From Lachnospiraceae bacterium (lineage in GTDB: Bacteria; Bacillota; Clostridia; Lachnospirales; Lachnospiraceae), in the NCBI GenBank assembly GCA_021203305.1, contig JAJQBK010000014.1, positions 1 through 34,573 of the forward strand: DNA of 34,573 bases. Reading direction: 5' to 3'. Made by a program: the position numbers and the translations under genes. The notes beneath the pieces are model-generated. The model saw only the letters and a list, made by a program, of their open reading frames with translations, searched no databases and had not been told where the DNA came from. Position 1 is the first letter of the stretch. Every line of letters begins with the position of its first letter. Shown here piece by piece: positions 7,625 to 16,937 of this stretch.

Positions 7625-7693
7625 TGGGTTTTGTTTAAAAATGAAAAACTGGCAAAACCAGCCGGTTCTGCGGTTTGGGTTCAAAAATTTAAT

Positions 7694-7906
7694 ATGGATT
7701 TTTTCAATAGTGCGATTGATGTATTACAGACCCTCGTTGTTGCCCTGGGTGCCGGACTCGGCGTATGGGGTGCCATCAACCTTCTGGAGGGATATGGCAA
7801 TGACAATCCCGGTGCTAAGAGCCAGGGAATGAAGCAGCTGATGGCCGGCGGAGGTGTCGCCCTGATCGGTATCTCTTTAATTCCGCTGCTTTCCGGCCTG
7901 TTTTGA
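7694..7906 (+). CDS. Maff2-family small membrane protein
   Basis: The 70-residue product starts MDFFNSAIDVLQTLVVALG and matches the Maff2 family always found at the head of this T4SS operon. It has two hydrophobic helices (about 5-30 and 48-68), a short loop GYGNDNPGAKSQG, and no large soluble part. Size and topology suggest a VirB2 pilin-like or channel subunit, which is inference. ATG 7694 matches the usual family start, but no Shine-Dalgarno precedes it. An in-frame TTG at 7631 would add an unusual 21 residues. Translation may be coupled to the leader. Confidence 0.88.
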   Translation: MDFFNSAIDVLQTLVVALGAGLGVWGAINLLEGYGNDNPGAKSQGMKQLMAGGGVALIGISLIPLLSGLF

Positions 7907-7982
7907 GCAGCCGGTTTTTTCGTAACGGCAGTTGTGGGCGCTTTATGCGCCCCCCCCGTTCCCAGAAAGGAGGTAATCCTGA

Positions 7983-8849
7983 TTGAATACCATTCTTGAA
8001 CAGATCAACGACTGGCTGAAGGAGATGCTGGTTGAGGCTGTCATGGATAACCTGACTGGAATGTTTGATCTGGTAAATATGCGTGTCGGCTCGATTGCTT
8101 CGGAGGTGGGGACAAGCCCGGCGGATTTCTCGCCGGGTGTATTCTCCCTGATCAGGAATGTATCGGAGACGGTAATCATGCCGATTGCCGGTATTATCCT
8201 CACATTCATCTGTACCTGGGAGCTGATCCAGCTTCTGATCGAGCATAACAACCTGGCAAATTTCGATACCTGGCTGATTTTCAAATGGATTTTCAAGACT
8301 TTTGTCGCGGTCATGTTGATTACGAACTGCTTTGATATCACAATGGCAGTTTTCGATGTAGCGCAGAGGGTCATCAATTCCAGCGGAGGTGTAATTGCGG
8401 GGAATACCGCTGTCAGCGATACCATGCTGGAGACGCTGGAAAGCACAGTGTCGGCAATGAACCTGGGGCCACTGTTAGGCCTTTATATGCAGTCCTTCAT
8501 TATCCGGATCACCATGTTCGCCCTTTCCACAACCATTTTTGTGATCGTTTACGGCCGTATGGTGGAGATATACCTGATGACCAGCTTAGCCCCGATCCCC
8601 TTTGCCACATTCGGCAACCGGGAGCAGTCCCAGATCGGGCAGAATTACCTGCGCTCCCTGATTGCACTGGGGTTCCAGGGGTTCCTGATTCTGATCTGTG
8701 TGGGTATCTATGCGGTGCTGATCCAGTCCGTGTCCATTTCCAGTGATGTCGTCACGTCTTTGTGGATTATTGTCGGCTATACGGTATTGTTGGTGTTTAC
8801 CCTGTTTAAGACAGGCAGTCTTGCAAAATCGGTGCTCAATGCGCACTGA
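7983..8849 (+). CDS. VirB6/TrbL-like polytopic T4SS membrane protein
   Basis: The start is TTG at 7983, fixed by AAAGGAGGT (7967-7975). The 288-residue product has a hydrophilic N-terminus and about six hydrophobic segments (around 65-85, 100-120, 165-190, 195-215, 230-255 and 260-280), the profile of the VirB6-like channel component of Gram-positive ICEs. The loop APIPFATFGNREQSQIGQNY, between the late helices, is typical of this family. It sits between Maff2 and PrgI, as expected. It should form part of the inner-membrane DNA channel. Confidence 0.9.
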   Translation: MNTILEQINDWLKEMLVEAVMDNLTGMFDLVNMRVGSIASEVGTSPADFSPGVFSLIRNVSETVIMPIAGIILTFICTWELIQLLIEHNNLANFDTWLIFKWIFKTFVAVMLITNCFDITMAVFDVAQRVINSSGGVIAGNTAVSDTMLETLESTVSAMNLGPLLGLYMQSFIIRITMFALSTTIFVIVYGRMVEIYLMTSLAPIPFATFGNREQSQIGQNYLRSLIALGFQGFLILICVGIYAVLIQSVSISSDVVTSLWIIVGYTVLLVFTLFKTGSLAKSVLNAH

Positions 8850-8866
8850 TAGGGAAGAGGGAAAAT

Positions 8867-9310
8867 TTGGCTGCTTATGTATCGGTACCCCGTGACCTGA
8901 CACGGGTGAAAAGCAAGGTCATGTTCAACTTAACCAAACGGCAGCTTGTCTGTTTTGGCGCGGCGGTGCTCATCGGGCTGCCGTCTTTTTTTGCCCTGAA
9001 AAGCATGGGCAACGCCAGCCTGGCCACGATGGGCATGATCATTATCATGCTGCCGCTGTTCTTACTCGCAATGTATGAGAAGGACGGCCAGCCGCTGGAG
9101 GTGATTGCTTATCATTTTATTCAGGCAAAGTTTATCCGCCCGAAGGTCCGACCCTATCAGACGGACTGTTATTATGCCGCGCTGATGAGGCAGTACGAGG
9201 TTTATAAGGAGGTAGATGCGATTGTTTGTAAAGAAGAAAGCGCCGGAAGGCGCAAAAATGCCCGCAAACCTGTCGAAGAAAGAACAGAAGCAGATCAGGG
9301 CAGTGATTGA
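8867..9310 (+). CDS. PrgI-family (VirB3-like) T4SS protein
   Basis: The start is TTG at 8867 after the purine-rich GGGAAGAGGG. The 147-residue product opens AAYVSVPRDLTRVKSKV, the PrgI hallmark, followed by two close membrane helices (about 25-45 and 50-70) and a cytoplasmic tail. PrgI is the VirB3 counterpart in pCF10-type systems and acts with VirB4 at the membrane base. The gene's last 89 bp overlap the VirB4 gene, which is read in another frame. Confidence 0.9.
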   Translation: MAAYVSVPRDLTRVKSKVMFNLTKRQLVCFGAAVLIGLPSFFALKSMGNASLATMGMIIIMLPLFLLAMYEKDGQPLEVIAYHFIQAKFIRPKVRPYQTDCYYAALMRQYEVYKEVDAIVCKEESAGRRKNARKPVEERTEADQGSD

Positions 9311-10406
9311 AAGAAACCGGATGGCCGGGGATGTCCCGCACAGCGCGCAGCAGTCCATCCCGTTTGAAAGGATGTTTCCGGACGGGATCTGCCGGGTGCA
9401 TGGGAATTATTACACGAAGACGATCCAGTTCAATGATATCAACTATCAGCTGGCGCAGCAGGAAGACCAGAGCGCGATTTTCGAGGAGTGGTGCTCGTTC
9501 CTCAACTTTTTTGACAGCTCCATCCATTTTGAGTTGTCTTTCATGAACATGAGCGCCGATATGGAAAGCTTTGAGAGGTCTGTGCGGATTCCGCTGGCCA
9601 ATGATAAGTTTGACATGGTCCGCGCGGAATACAGCGAAATGCTGAAAGCACAGATGGAGAAGGGAAATAACGGCCTGGTGAAAACCAAGTACCTGACTTT
9701 CGGCATTGAGGCGGCCTCCATGCGGCAGGCGAAGCCCCGCCTTTCCCATGTGGAGACGGATCTGATTAACAACTTCCACAGGTTAGGTGTCGCGGCCAGA
9801 GTGCTGGATGGGAAGGAGCGTCTGGCACTGATGCATGATATGTTCCACATGGGAGACCAGGATAAGTTTTATTTCGACTGGAAGTGGCTGACAGAGTCCG
9901 GCCTGTCGGTGAAGGACTTTATTGCGCCGACATCGTTTTCATTCAAATCCAGGACATTCACGATGGGGAACCTGTACGGGGCGATGTCCTACCTGTCAAT
10001 CACCGCTTCCGACATCAGTGACCGGCTGTTAAAAGATTTCCTTGACACGGACTCAAGCCAGGTAGTGACGATGCACATCCAGTCGGTTGACCAGAATAAG
10101 GCGATCAAGACGGTGAAGCGGACCATCACGGAGCTGGACAGAAGCAAGATTGAGGAGCAGAAAAAGGCGGTCAGGTCCGGTTATGACATGGACATCATTC
10201 CCTCGGACCTTGCTACCTACGGCAAAGATGCCAAGGCGCTGTTAAAAGAATTGCAGAGCCAGAATGAGCGGATGTTCCTGCTGACTTTTTTGGTTCTCTC
10301 TACCGGCCGTACTGAGCAGGAACTGGAGACCAATGTGTTCCGCGTCTCTTCCCTGGCGCAGAAGCACAACTGCAACCTGCGCCGCCTGGATTTTCAACAG
10401 GAGTAG
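9222..10406 (+). CDS. virB4: VirB4 N-terminal part, ended by in-frame TAG
   Basis: This is the N-terminal half of the VirB4 T4SS ATPase. AAGGAGGT (9206-9213) sits only 2 nt before ATG 9216 but 8 nt before TTG 9222, so TTG is the likelier start (394 residues). The region up to LRRLDFQQE corresponds to the VirB4 N-terminal domain, which contacts VirB3 and VirB6. The frame then meets TAG at 10404-10406, and the same frame reopens 6 nt later as the ATPase domain. A CAG-to-TAG change would explain this. Other genes here end in TAG, so the codon is not reassigned. Confidence 0.88.
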   Translation: MFVKKKAPEGAKMPANLSKKEQKQIRAVIERNRMAGDVPHSAQQSIPFERMFPDGICRVHGNYYTKTIQFNDINYQLAQQEDQSAIFEEWCSFLNFFDSSIHFELSFMNMSADMESFERSVRIPLANDKFDMVRAEYSEMLKAQMEKGNNGLVKTKYLTFGIEAASMRQAKPRLSHVETDLINNFHRLGVAARVLDGKERLALMHDMFHMGDQDKFYFDWKWLTESGLSVKDFIAPTSFSFKSRTFTMGNLYGAMSYLSITASDISDRLLKDFLDTDSSQVVTMHIQSVDQNKAIKTVKRTITELDRSKIEEQKKAVRSGYDMDIIPSDLATYGKDAKALLKELQSQNERMFLLTFLVLSTGRTEQELETNVFRVSSLAQKHNCNLRRLDFQQE

Positions 10407-10412
10407 GGGCTG

Positions 10413-11648
10413 ATGAGCTGCCTGCCGCTTGCGGATAACCAGATCAATATCCAGAGGGGGCTGACCACCTCCAGCACGGCGATATTCATCCCGTTCACCA
10501 CACAGGAGCTGTTCCAGGAAGGGGCGGGCGCACTGTACTACGGCCTGAATGCCCTTTCCAACAACCTGATCATGGTGGACCGGCTGAGGCTGAAAAACCC
10601 GAACGGCCTGATCCTCGGCACGCCGGGTTCCGGCAAGTCCTTCGCGGCTAAGCGGGAGATTGCCAATGCGTTCCTTGTGACGAATGATGACATTATTGTC
10701 TGCGATCCGGAGGCAGAGTATGCCGCGCTGGTGGAGCGGCTAGACGGGCAGGTCATCAAGATCAGCCCTGCGAGTAAGCAGTATATCAACCCGATGGACA
10801 TCAATGCGAATTACTCGGAGGAGGACAATCCCATCGCGCTCAAGAGTGATTTTATTTTGTCACTCTGCGAGCTGATTGTTGGTGGGAAGGATGGTTTGCA
10901 GCCGATTGAAAAGACCGTGATCGACCGCTGTGTCCACCAGATTTACCAGAAATATTTTGAAAATCCGCGGCCGAAGAACATGCCGCTTCTGGAAGACCTG
11001 TATAACGCCCTTATGGAACAGGAGGAAAAGGAAGCTCGCCATGTGGCGACTGCCCTAGAAATCTATGTTAAAGGTTCACTGAATCTTTTTAACCACCGCA
11101 CTAATGTGGATATCCAGAACCGCTTCGTCTGTTACGACATTAAGGAGTTGGGAAAGCAGTTAAAGAAAATCGGAATGCTCGTGGTGCAGGACCAGGTCTG
11201 GGGCCGTGTCACAGCCAATCGCAGCGCAGGAAAGACCACCCGTTATTATATGGATGAATTCCACCTGCTTTTGAAAGAGGAACAGACGGCAGCCTACAGT
11301 GTGGAGATCTGGAAGCGTTTCCGGAAATGGGGCGGTGTTCCGACAGGAATTACACAGAACGTGAAAGATCTGCTGTCTTCCCGCGAAGTGGAAAATATAT
11401 TTGAGAATTCCGACTTCATTATCATGTTAAATCAGGCTTCCGGAGACCGGCAGATTCTGGCAAAGCAGCTGGGAATCTCACCGCACCAGCTCTCTTATGT
11501 CACGCAGTCGGGTGAGGGAGAAGGATTATTGTTTTATGGCAACGTCATTCTGCCGTTTGTCGATCATTTCCCGCATGATACGGAGCTATATCGCATTATG
11601 ACCACGAAGCTTTCCGAGGTGTCAGCGGATAGCGGGGAGGAGGTGTAA
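10413..11648 (+). CDS. virB4: VirB4 C-terminal ATPase part
   Basis: This is the motor half of VirB4, 411 residues if started at ATG 10413. It has Walker A GTPGSGKS (69-76) and Walker B YYMDEFHLLL with D281-E282, then TGITQNVKDLL and an intact C-terminus. It is in the same frame as the N-terminal part, separated by TAG-GGG-CTG. AGGAG at 10399-10403 lies 9 nt before the ATG, so translation could restart and give a two-piece ATPase. Alternatively the TAG is read through or suppressed, or VirB4 is inactive. There is no sign of decay in this half. Confidence 0.9.
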   Translation: MSCLPLADNQINIQRGLTTSSTAIFIPFTTQELFQEGAGALYYGLNALSNNLIMVDRLRLKNPNGLILGTPGSGKSFAAKREIANAFLVTNDDIIVCDPEAEYAALVERLDGQVIKISPASKQYINPMDINANYSEEDNPIALKSDFILSLCELIVGGKDGLQPIEKTVIDRCVHQIYQKYFENPRPKNMPLLEDLYNALMEQEEKEARHVATALEIYVKGSLNLFNHRTNVDIQNRFVCYDIKELGKQLKKIGMLVVQDQVWGRVTANRSAGKTTRYYMDEFHLLLKEEQTAAYSVEIWKRFRKWGGVPTGITQNVKDLLSSREVENIFENSDFIIMLNQASGDRQILAKQLGISPHQLSYVTQSGEGEGLLFYGNVILPFVDHFPHDTELYRIMTTKLSEVSADSGEEV

Positions 11649-13427
11649 ATGGCGAAAAAACCGGTGCGCCTTCACTTTAAGGAGGATGAGCTGGCGGATC
11701 AGAAGGTGGCAAAAGCAGCCGGAAAAGCAGGAAAGGCTGCGGATAAGGCAGAGAAAGCAGATGAAAAACTCCCGGTGAAGCATAAGCTGCGCCGGGAGTC
11801 GTCTGCTTCAGCAAATGCGAAAAAGAAGCTGCGTTTCGGGAAGCTGGAGATTGAAACGGTGGAGGCACCCAAACCGGTGAGGTCGAGGCGGGCTGCTGCC
11901 CAAGCCCCGCTTCAGACAGTATCCGGCACTGCCCATAAAGAAATCAGCCGCTATGAGGATGACAACACCGGCGTACAGGCTGCGCACCAGACAGAAGAAG
12001 CTGCAGAGGGTGCTGCCCATGCAACGGAGGATGCGCTTTATTCCCACAAGCTGAAGAAATATGAGAAGGCGGAAAAGCTAATCCGGAAGTCGGACAATGC
12101 CAACGTGGAAGCCATCTGGCAGAAGCATTTAGCGGAGGACCCGGAAGCGGCGTCCAATCCGTTATCGCGGTGGATGCAGAAACGGGAGATTAAGAAGGAG
12201 TATGCGGCGGCGCGGGCGGCCGGCCGGAGTATTGGGAGCGCGGCGGAGTATGGTTCGGCAGCGAAAGGTACGGCAAAAGCCGCAAAAGAGTCTAAAGACG
12301 TTGTGACAGTTATCGGGGAAACCATTTCCGAACACAGCAAAGGGCTTCTCGTGATTTTAATCTGCGCGGGGATGCTGGTTGCGGTGGTGGGTTCTTCATT
12401 TTCCTTTCCGCTACTGCTGCAGGGGTCGATAAACGGCGTTTTGGGGACCACCTACACGGCGGAGGACAAGGACATTCTGGATGTGGAAGCAGCCTATACA
12501 GCGATGGAAACGGATTTGCGAAACCAGATCAACAATATCGAGTCCGATTATCCCGGCTACGATGAATATGTCTATAACGAGGATGAGATCGGCCATAACC
12601 CGTATGAGCTGGCTTCCTATCTGACTGTCCTGTTTGAAGACTACACGTTGGCAGAGGTACAGGCGGAGCTCACGAGACTCTTTAACGCCCAGTATGACCT
12701 GGGGATTGAGGAAACAGTTGAGACCAGGACCAGGGTGGAAACGGTTACGACAACCAGGATAGTCCTGTCGATTGACACGGAGACCGGTGAGCTGCTGCAG
12801 GAAGAAGAGGAGTACGAATACGAGATTGAGGTCGAGTACGAGTATTATATCCTGAATGTCACTCTTGTGAATCACGGGCTGGCCTCGGTGACTGCAGCCG
12901 GGATGGATGAAGAAGAGGCTTCCCGCTATTCAGTCCTGATGACGACTTATGGCAATAAACAGTACCTGTTTGAGGACAGCATTTATTCCATTTATTCTGT
13001 ATCTTCCGAATATGCGGACTATGCGGTATCGACGGAGGCTTTGTCGGATGAGAGGTTTGCCAACATGATTGAGGAAGCAGAGAAATATCTCGGTTATGCG
13101 TATGTCTGGGGCGGCTCCAGTCCAAGCACCGGCTTTGACTGTTCCGGGTATGTTTCCTGGGTGATCAACAACTGCAACAACGGCTGGTCAGTCGGCAGGC
13201 AGACGGCCAATGGACTGCTGAACCTGTGTACGGTTGTCTCGGCAAGTGAGGCGCAGTCAGGGGATCTGGTCTTTTTTGAGGGAACCTATGATACCAGTGG
13301 CGCGAGCCATGTCGGAATCTATGTCGGTGACGGGATGATGATCCATTGCGGCAACCCGATCCAGTATACGTCCATTGAAACGTCATACTGGCAGGAGCAC
13401 CTCTTATGTTTCAGCAGGCTGCCGTAG
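11649..13427 (+). CDS. Membrane-anchored NlpC/P60 (C40) cell-wall peptidase
   Basis: This 592-residue VirB1-like hydrolase should open the peptidoglycan for the channel. An Ala/Lys-rich cytoplasmic region (1-230) precedes one membrane helix (about 232-252). A glutamate-rich extracellular stalk then leads to a C-terminal NlpC/P60 domain with FDCSGYV (Cys498), SHVGIYVGDG (His554) and IHCGN (His566), a complete catalytic triad. Many relatives also carry a lysozyme-type domain between helix and peptidase; here I see none, only the stalk with an acidic run EEEEYEYEIEVEYEYY. The ATG directly follows the virB4 stop. Confidence 0.92.
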   Translation: MAKKPVRLHFKEDELADQKVAKAAGKAGKAADKAEKADEKLPVKHKLRRESSASANAKKKLRFGKLEIETVEAPKPVRSRRAAAQAPLQTVSGTAHKEISRYEDDNTGVQAAHQTEEAAEGAAHATEDALYSHKLKKYEKAEKLIRKSDNANVEAIWQKHLAEDPEAASNPLSRWMQKREIKKEYAAARAAGRSIGSAAEYGSAAKGTAKAAKESKDVVTVIGETISEHSKGLLVILICAGMLVAVVGSSFSFPLLLQGSINGVLGTTYTAEDKDILDVEAAYTAMETDLRNQINNIESDYPGYDEYVYNEDEIGHNPYELASYLTVLFEDYTLAEVQAELTRLFNAQYDLGIEETVETRTRVETVTTTRIVLSIDTETGELLQEEEEYEYEIEVEYEYYILNVTLVNHGLASVTAAGMDEEEASRYSVLMTTYGNKQYLFEDSIYSIYSVSSEYADYAVSTEALSDERFANMIEEAEKYLGYAYVWGGSSPSTGFDCSGYVSWVINNCNNGWSVGRQTANGLLNLCTVVSASEAQSGDLVFFEGTYDTSGASHVGIYVGDGMMIHCGNPIQYTSIETSYWQEHLLCFSRLP

Positions 13428-13451
13428 ACAAACTCAGCAGAAAGGAGATTT

Positions 13452-13721
13452 ATGAGCGCGAAACTGGATAAAATCGGCGCGGACCTGGAAAAGGCCCGCG
13501 CCAAGTGGGAAGAGTGGGAAGCCAAAACAAAAGAATTGGAAGCCCGCTACAAAGAGCAGGAAAACGCGGAGATCTGTGATGTCACGCGTTCTTACAACCT
13601 GACGCCTGACCAGCTGGCACAGTTGCTGAAAATGATGCAGACTACGCTGCCGGAGTCGGCAAAGGCGCAGGAAATGACAAATTCATTTAAGATGGAGGAA
13701 GAGAATACGGATGAAGAATAG
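13452..13721 (+). CDS. DUF4315 family protein
   Basis: The 89-residue product begins [19 protein letters not shown]. It is a helical, probably coiled-coil segment followed by a C-terminal part [13 protein letters not shown], as in DUF4315 proteins of this T4SS operon. Its function is unknown. AAAGGAG lies 6 nt before the ATG. Its end overlaps the DUF4366 gene by 11 bp. It has no signal peptide or membrane helix. Confidence 0.9.
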   Translation: MSAKLDKIGADLEKARAKWEEWEAKTKELEARYKEQENAEICDVTRSYNLTPDQLAQLLKMMQTTLPESAKAQEMTNSFKMEEENTDEE

Positions 13722-14964
13722 AATTATTTCAATTCTGATGGCCCTGGCGCTTTGCCTGGGGTCTTGCCCGGTCACGGCGTTTGCCTATACGGGTACGGAG
13801 GAAGAAACGGTGACAGTGGAGGAGAGTGCTGAGGACACAGAGAGCGATGAGAGCGCGGAAGTGTCGGTGCCTGTAACTACAGAGGTAGAAAACAACGAAG
13901 CAACAGAGGAAAATGGCGACAGAGTTACGGATGAGGAAGTAGTTGACGGGAGTGCGGAGGATACAATAGAATCGTTTGTTTCTGAGGACGGCACCTTTAC
14001 TTTTTCTTTCAGTGACTGGGTATGGGAAACCGGGGATGAGGATGTTTCTGACGAGGAAGATTCAAGCGCAATCGCCACCGGAAAGGTGGTGAACGTGAAT
14101 TCCTGGCTGAACCTCCGCGCTGGTGCCGGCACGAGTTATGACATCATTGGAAAGATTTCCAACGGAACGGAGGTCGAGATCCTCAGCGAAGAAAACGGCT
14201 GGTATCTGGTGACGGTTCCCGAACAGACGGGGTATGTCTATGGTGGTTATCTGGAAATCCTGGAGGAGGCCGCAGAGGACAGTGACATGGAAGGGGTTGA
14301 CGAGCTTTTCATGCTGATGCTGCTCAGTATGATGCTGCAGGGGAATGAAACCGCCAATACGGCTGACACGGATACCTCCATGGCGCTGACGCCGGACGGC
14401 AACCTGACTCTGGTGGATGACATTAATACCGCAACGGAGGAGGACGCCGGAAAACAGTTCATTACGGTGGAAACGAAGAATGGCAACTATTTTTATATCA
14501 TTATCGACCGCGATGATGAGGGAGAGGAGACTGTCCACTTCCTGAACCAGGTGGATGAGGCTGACCTGCTTGCACTGATGGATGAGGAAGACGTGGAAGA
14601 ATATGAAGCTTCCAAAGCTGTCACCGATACGGATGAAACAGAGAGTGAAGCAGTTGAGACTGCGGCTTCCAGTGATACTGAGGAAGAGGCGGAAACTGTC
14701 GAGACGACGGAGACAGAAAATGACAGCGTCAATCTCCTGCCTGCCGTTCTGTTGGTGGTTGTCCTTGCTGCCGGCGGCGGGTTCTATGCCTACACGAAGG
14801 TGAAGGGCAAGAAGAAGGAGGAAACCAAACCGGACCCGGATGCGGACTATGAGGACGAGGACGATGGAACAGACTATGAACTTCCTGATATGTATGGGGA
14901 GGATGAAGACATGGACTATTCCGACGGGGATGACAGCGGATTCGAGGATGATGATTTGGTGTAA
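13711..14964 (+). CDS. SH3b-DUF4366 surface protein (CD1107-like)
   Basis: This 417-residue exported protein has a signal peptide (about 1-26), a long Glu/Thr-rich acidic segment and a bacterial SH3 domain (about 122-185, [19 protein letters not shown]). A DUF4366 region follows (about 190-290, containing [11 protein letters not shown]), then one membrane helix (about 341-361) and a short basic patch leading to a very acidic cytosolic tail. DUF4366 proteins close the T4SS operon of Tn1549-type ICEs. The SH3b part probably binds cell wall, giving a surface role in donor envelope or mating contact (inference). The SH3b insertion is not present in all relatives I recall. Confidence 0.9.
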   Translation: MKNRIISILMALALCLGSCPVTAFAYTGTEEETVTVEESAEDTESDESAEVSVPVTTEVENNEATEENGDRVTDEEVVDGSAEDTIESFVSEDGTFTFSFSDWVWETGDEDVSDEEDSSAIATGKVVNVNSWLNLRAGAGTSYDIIGKISNGTEVEILSEENGWYLVTVPEQTGYVYGGYLEILEEAAEDSDMEGVDELFMLMLLSMMLQGNETANTADTDTSMALTPDGNLTLVDDINTATEEDAGKQFITVETKNGNYFYIIIDRDDEGEETVHFLNQVDEADLLALMDEEDVEEYEASKAVTDTDETESEAVETAASSDTEEEAETVETTETENDSVNLLPAVLLVVVLAAGGGFYAYTKVKGKKKEETKPDPDADYEDEDDGTDYELPDMYGEDEDMDYSDGDDSGFEDDDLV

Positions 14965-14991
14965 GCCAGTGTAAACAGGAAATGCGCCTGG

Positions 14992-15009
14992 GACAGCCTT
15001 CGGGCTGTC
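14992..15009 (+). terminator. UUCG hairpin after the T4SS operon
   Basis: GACAGCC-TTCG-GGCTGTC is a perfect 7-bp stem with a stable UUCG loop, but only two T residues follow. It may be a weak terminator or an mRNA 3'-end protector. Confidence 0.55.
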
Positions 15010-15036
15010 TTACATAGGAAAAGGAGAGATTGCGGC

Positions 15037-15065
15037 TTGTTTGGGGCGGAATATGCTGATATAAT
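15037..15065 (+). promoter_or_regulatory. Promoter of the AlbA_2 cargo gene
   Basis: A perfect -10 TATAAT (15060-15065) stands 17 bp after a weak -35 TTGTTT (15037-15042). It lies 46 bp before the cargo start, so this gene can be expressed independently of the transfer operon. Confidence 0.6.
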
Positions 15066-15110
15066 GAAACATAAATTGAGACGAAAATAGGAATGAAGGA
15101 GGTGTTGAAA

Positions 15111-16784
15111 TTGATATATACGGACGCTGAACTACGAGATAAAATATATGAAATGTTGAAGGACTTTGAAACGGAGGTTGTAGAGTTCAAGGAAGCAAAT
15201 AACAGCTTTTCGTTTAAAGATATCGGAAAATATTTTTCTGCGCTTGGGAATGAAGCAAATATCAGGGGAAAGGCCGAAGGATGGCTTATATTTGGAATAA
15301 CGAATAAAGGTGAATTTAAAGGAACTGATTATCGAAAAAGTGGTAATCTTCAGTCTCTTAAGCGGGAAATTACAACTGGCACTAATGAAAGATTAACATT
15401 TCTTGATATCTATGATTTGACAATGGAGAAGTGTAGGATTGTTGTGTTTCAAATTCCGCCTGCCATGCCGGGAATACCTACTACATGGAATGGTGCAGCT
15501 TGGGCAAGAGAACATGAATCTTTATCGCCGCTTCCGATGAATAAGATGGATCTTATCCGAAGTCAGGTTGGAATGGACTGGTCGAAAGAAATCGTGAAAG
15601 ATGCTACTATAGAAGACCTTGATCCTGAAGCAGTAGCATATGCGAGAAAAATGTTTTCACAGAAACAAGAAAATCGTAAACAGACAAAAGAGATTCTGTC
15701 TGGCCTTTCTGATATTGAAGTTTTAAATAAAGCAGGTATTTGCTTTAAGGGGCAGATTACAAAAACGGCGCTCCTTCTTCTTGGAAAGAAAGAGTCAGCA
15801 TTTTACTTTGATGGTTTTACACCTAGAATTACATGGACACTTTATAATGCTGATAAGACTGTGAAAGCATACGAACACTTTGATATGCCACTTCTGTTAG
15901 CGGTGGACAAGGTATATGCAAAAATCAGAAATGAAAAATACAGGTATATTACAGCGCAGCAGACGTTGTTTCCGGATGAGGTACAACAATATGATGCAGA
16001 CTTGGTAAAAGAGGTCATCAACAACTGTATAGCTCATTCTGACTACAGACGTCGTGGAAAAATCAATGTTGAAGAATTTGAGGATCATCTTGTTTTTATC
16101 AACGAAGGTGCATTTATACCGGAGACTATAGAAAAAGCATTGGAGCCAGGATATAAACCTCCATACTATAGGAACGCCTTTTTGTGCAATGCTATGGTGA
16201 ATATGTATATGATTGATACGAATTCTATGGGGATTCCTATGATTTACAATATTCAAAAGGCCAGATGTTTTCCTCTTCCCTCATATGATCTGGATGTGTT
16301 GAATCGTGTGAAAGTTACCATTTATGGAAAGGTTCTTGATAAAAATTATACACAGCTTTTGCATTCTAAGGGTGATCTGGATCTTAAAACGGTATTTCTT
16401 CTTGATCAGGTTCAGAAAAGGAAGACTATATCTAAAGAGGATTATAAGTCCTTGAAAAAAAGCGGGTTAGTAGAAGGTCGATATCCTGCGATATATGTAT
16501 CATATAAGATTGCAGAGGCTGTCGGAGATAAGGCGGGATATGTTAGAAATAAAGGACTTGATGAAAAGATACTGAAAGAATTGATTGTTTCTGCTCTACA
16601 GAATGGAGCTTTAAAGAAGGCTGATATATATGAAGCTGTAAGGCACGCATTTCCAGAAATTCTTACTGAGGAAAAACAATATAAAAAACTCTCAAATCTG
16701 CTGCAAAAGATGAAAAAAGAAGGAATAGTAGACGTGAGAGGCATTGCTGGTCATGCAGAATGGTTTCTTGTTAGAGCTAAATAA
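15111..16784 (+). CDS. AlbA_2/Schlafen-like ATP-binding protein (cargo)
   Basis: AAGGAGGT (15096-15103) lies 7 nt before TTG 15111, which I take as the start (557 residues); ATG 15093 stands before that ribosome site. The N-terminus is an AlbA_2 (Schlafen) domain: VEFKEANNSFSFKDIGKYFSA, then GWLIFGITNKGEFKGTD. The middle has a HATPase_c_4-like N-box, VINNCIAHSDYRRRG (N304, N305, H309). The C-terminus looks like winged helices. Such proteins are annotated as ATP-binding or putative regulators, and several Schlafen-domain families act in phage defence. It is clearly more AT-rich than its neighbours and sits as an insert with its own promoter and terminator, so it is probably acquired cargo. Confidence 0.85.
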   Translation: MIYTDAELRDKIYEMLKDFETEVVEFKEANNSFSFKDIGKYFSALGNEANIRGKAEGWLIFGITNKGEFKGTDYRKSGNLQSLKREITTGTNERLTFLDIYDLTMEKCRIVVFQIPPAMPGIPTTWNGAAWAREHESLSPLPMNKMDLIRSQVGMDWSKEIVKDATIEDLDPEAVAYARKMFSQKQENRKQTKEILSGLSDIEVLNKAGICFKGQITKTALLLLGKKESAFYFDGFTPRITWTLYNADKTVKAYEHFDMPLLLAVDKVYAKIRNEKYRYITAQQTLFPDEVQQYDADLVKEVINNCIAHSDYRRRGKINVEEFEDHLVFINEGAFIPETIEKALEPGYKPPYYRNAFLCNAMVNMYMIDTNSMGIPMIYNIQKARCFPLPSYDLDVLNRVKVTIYGKVLDKNYTQLLHSKGDLDLKTVFLLDQVQKRKTISKEDYKSLKKSGLVEGRYPAIYVSYKIAEAVGDKAGYVRNKGLDEKILKELIVSALQNGALKKADIYEAVRHAFPEILTEEKQYKKLSNLLQKMKKEGIVDVRGIAGHAEWFLVRAK

Positions 16785-16937
16785 GTCAAGGAATGGGAGG
16801 TTTAGTCAAGAAATTAGTCAAAGAAAGATATGATGATAAGTTAACAAAGACTCTGGAAAGGCCATATTTTCGGGATTTTTGTTGACTAAATTGAAGATTA
16901 TATTTTTTGCAGTTAGTTAAATGAAATGAAGATACAT

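Noticed and set aside
7497-7832. A 111-codon frame overlapping Maff2
   Set aside because: It is an out-of-frame shadow; Maff2 in the other frame has a clear family match.
9216-11648. Stop-codon reassignment (TAG read as an amino acid) as the cause of the VirB4 split
   Set aside because: Several other genes in the window end naturally in TAG, so a general reassignment is unlikely; local read-through is not excluded.
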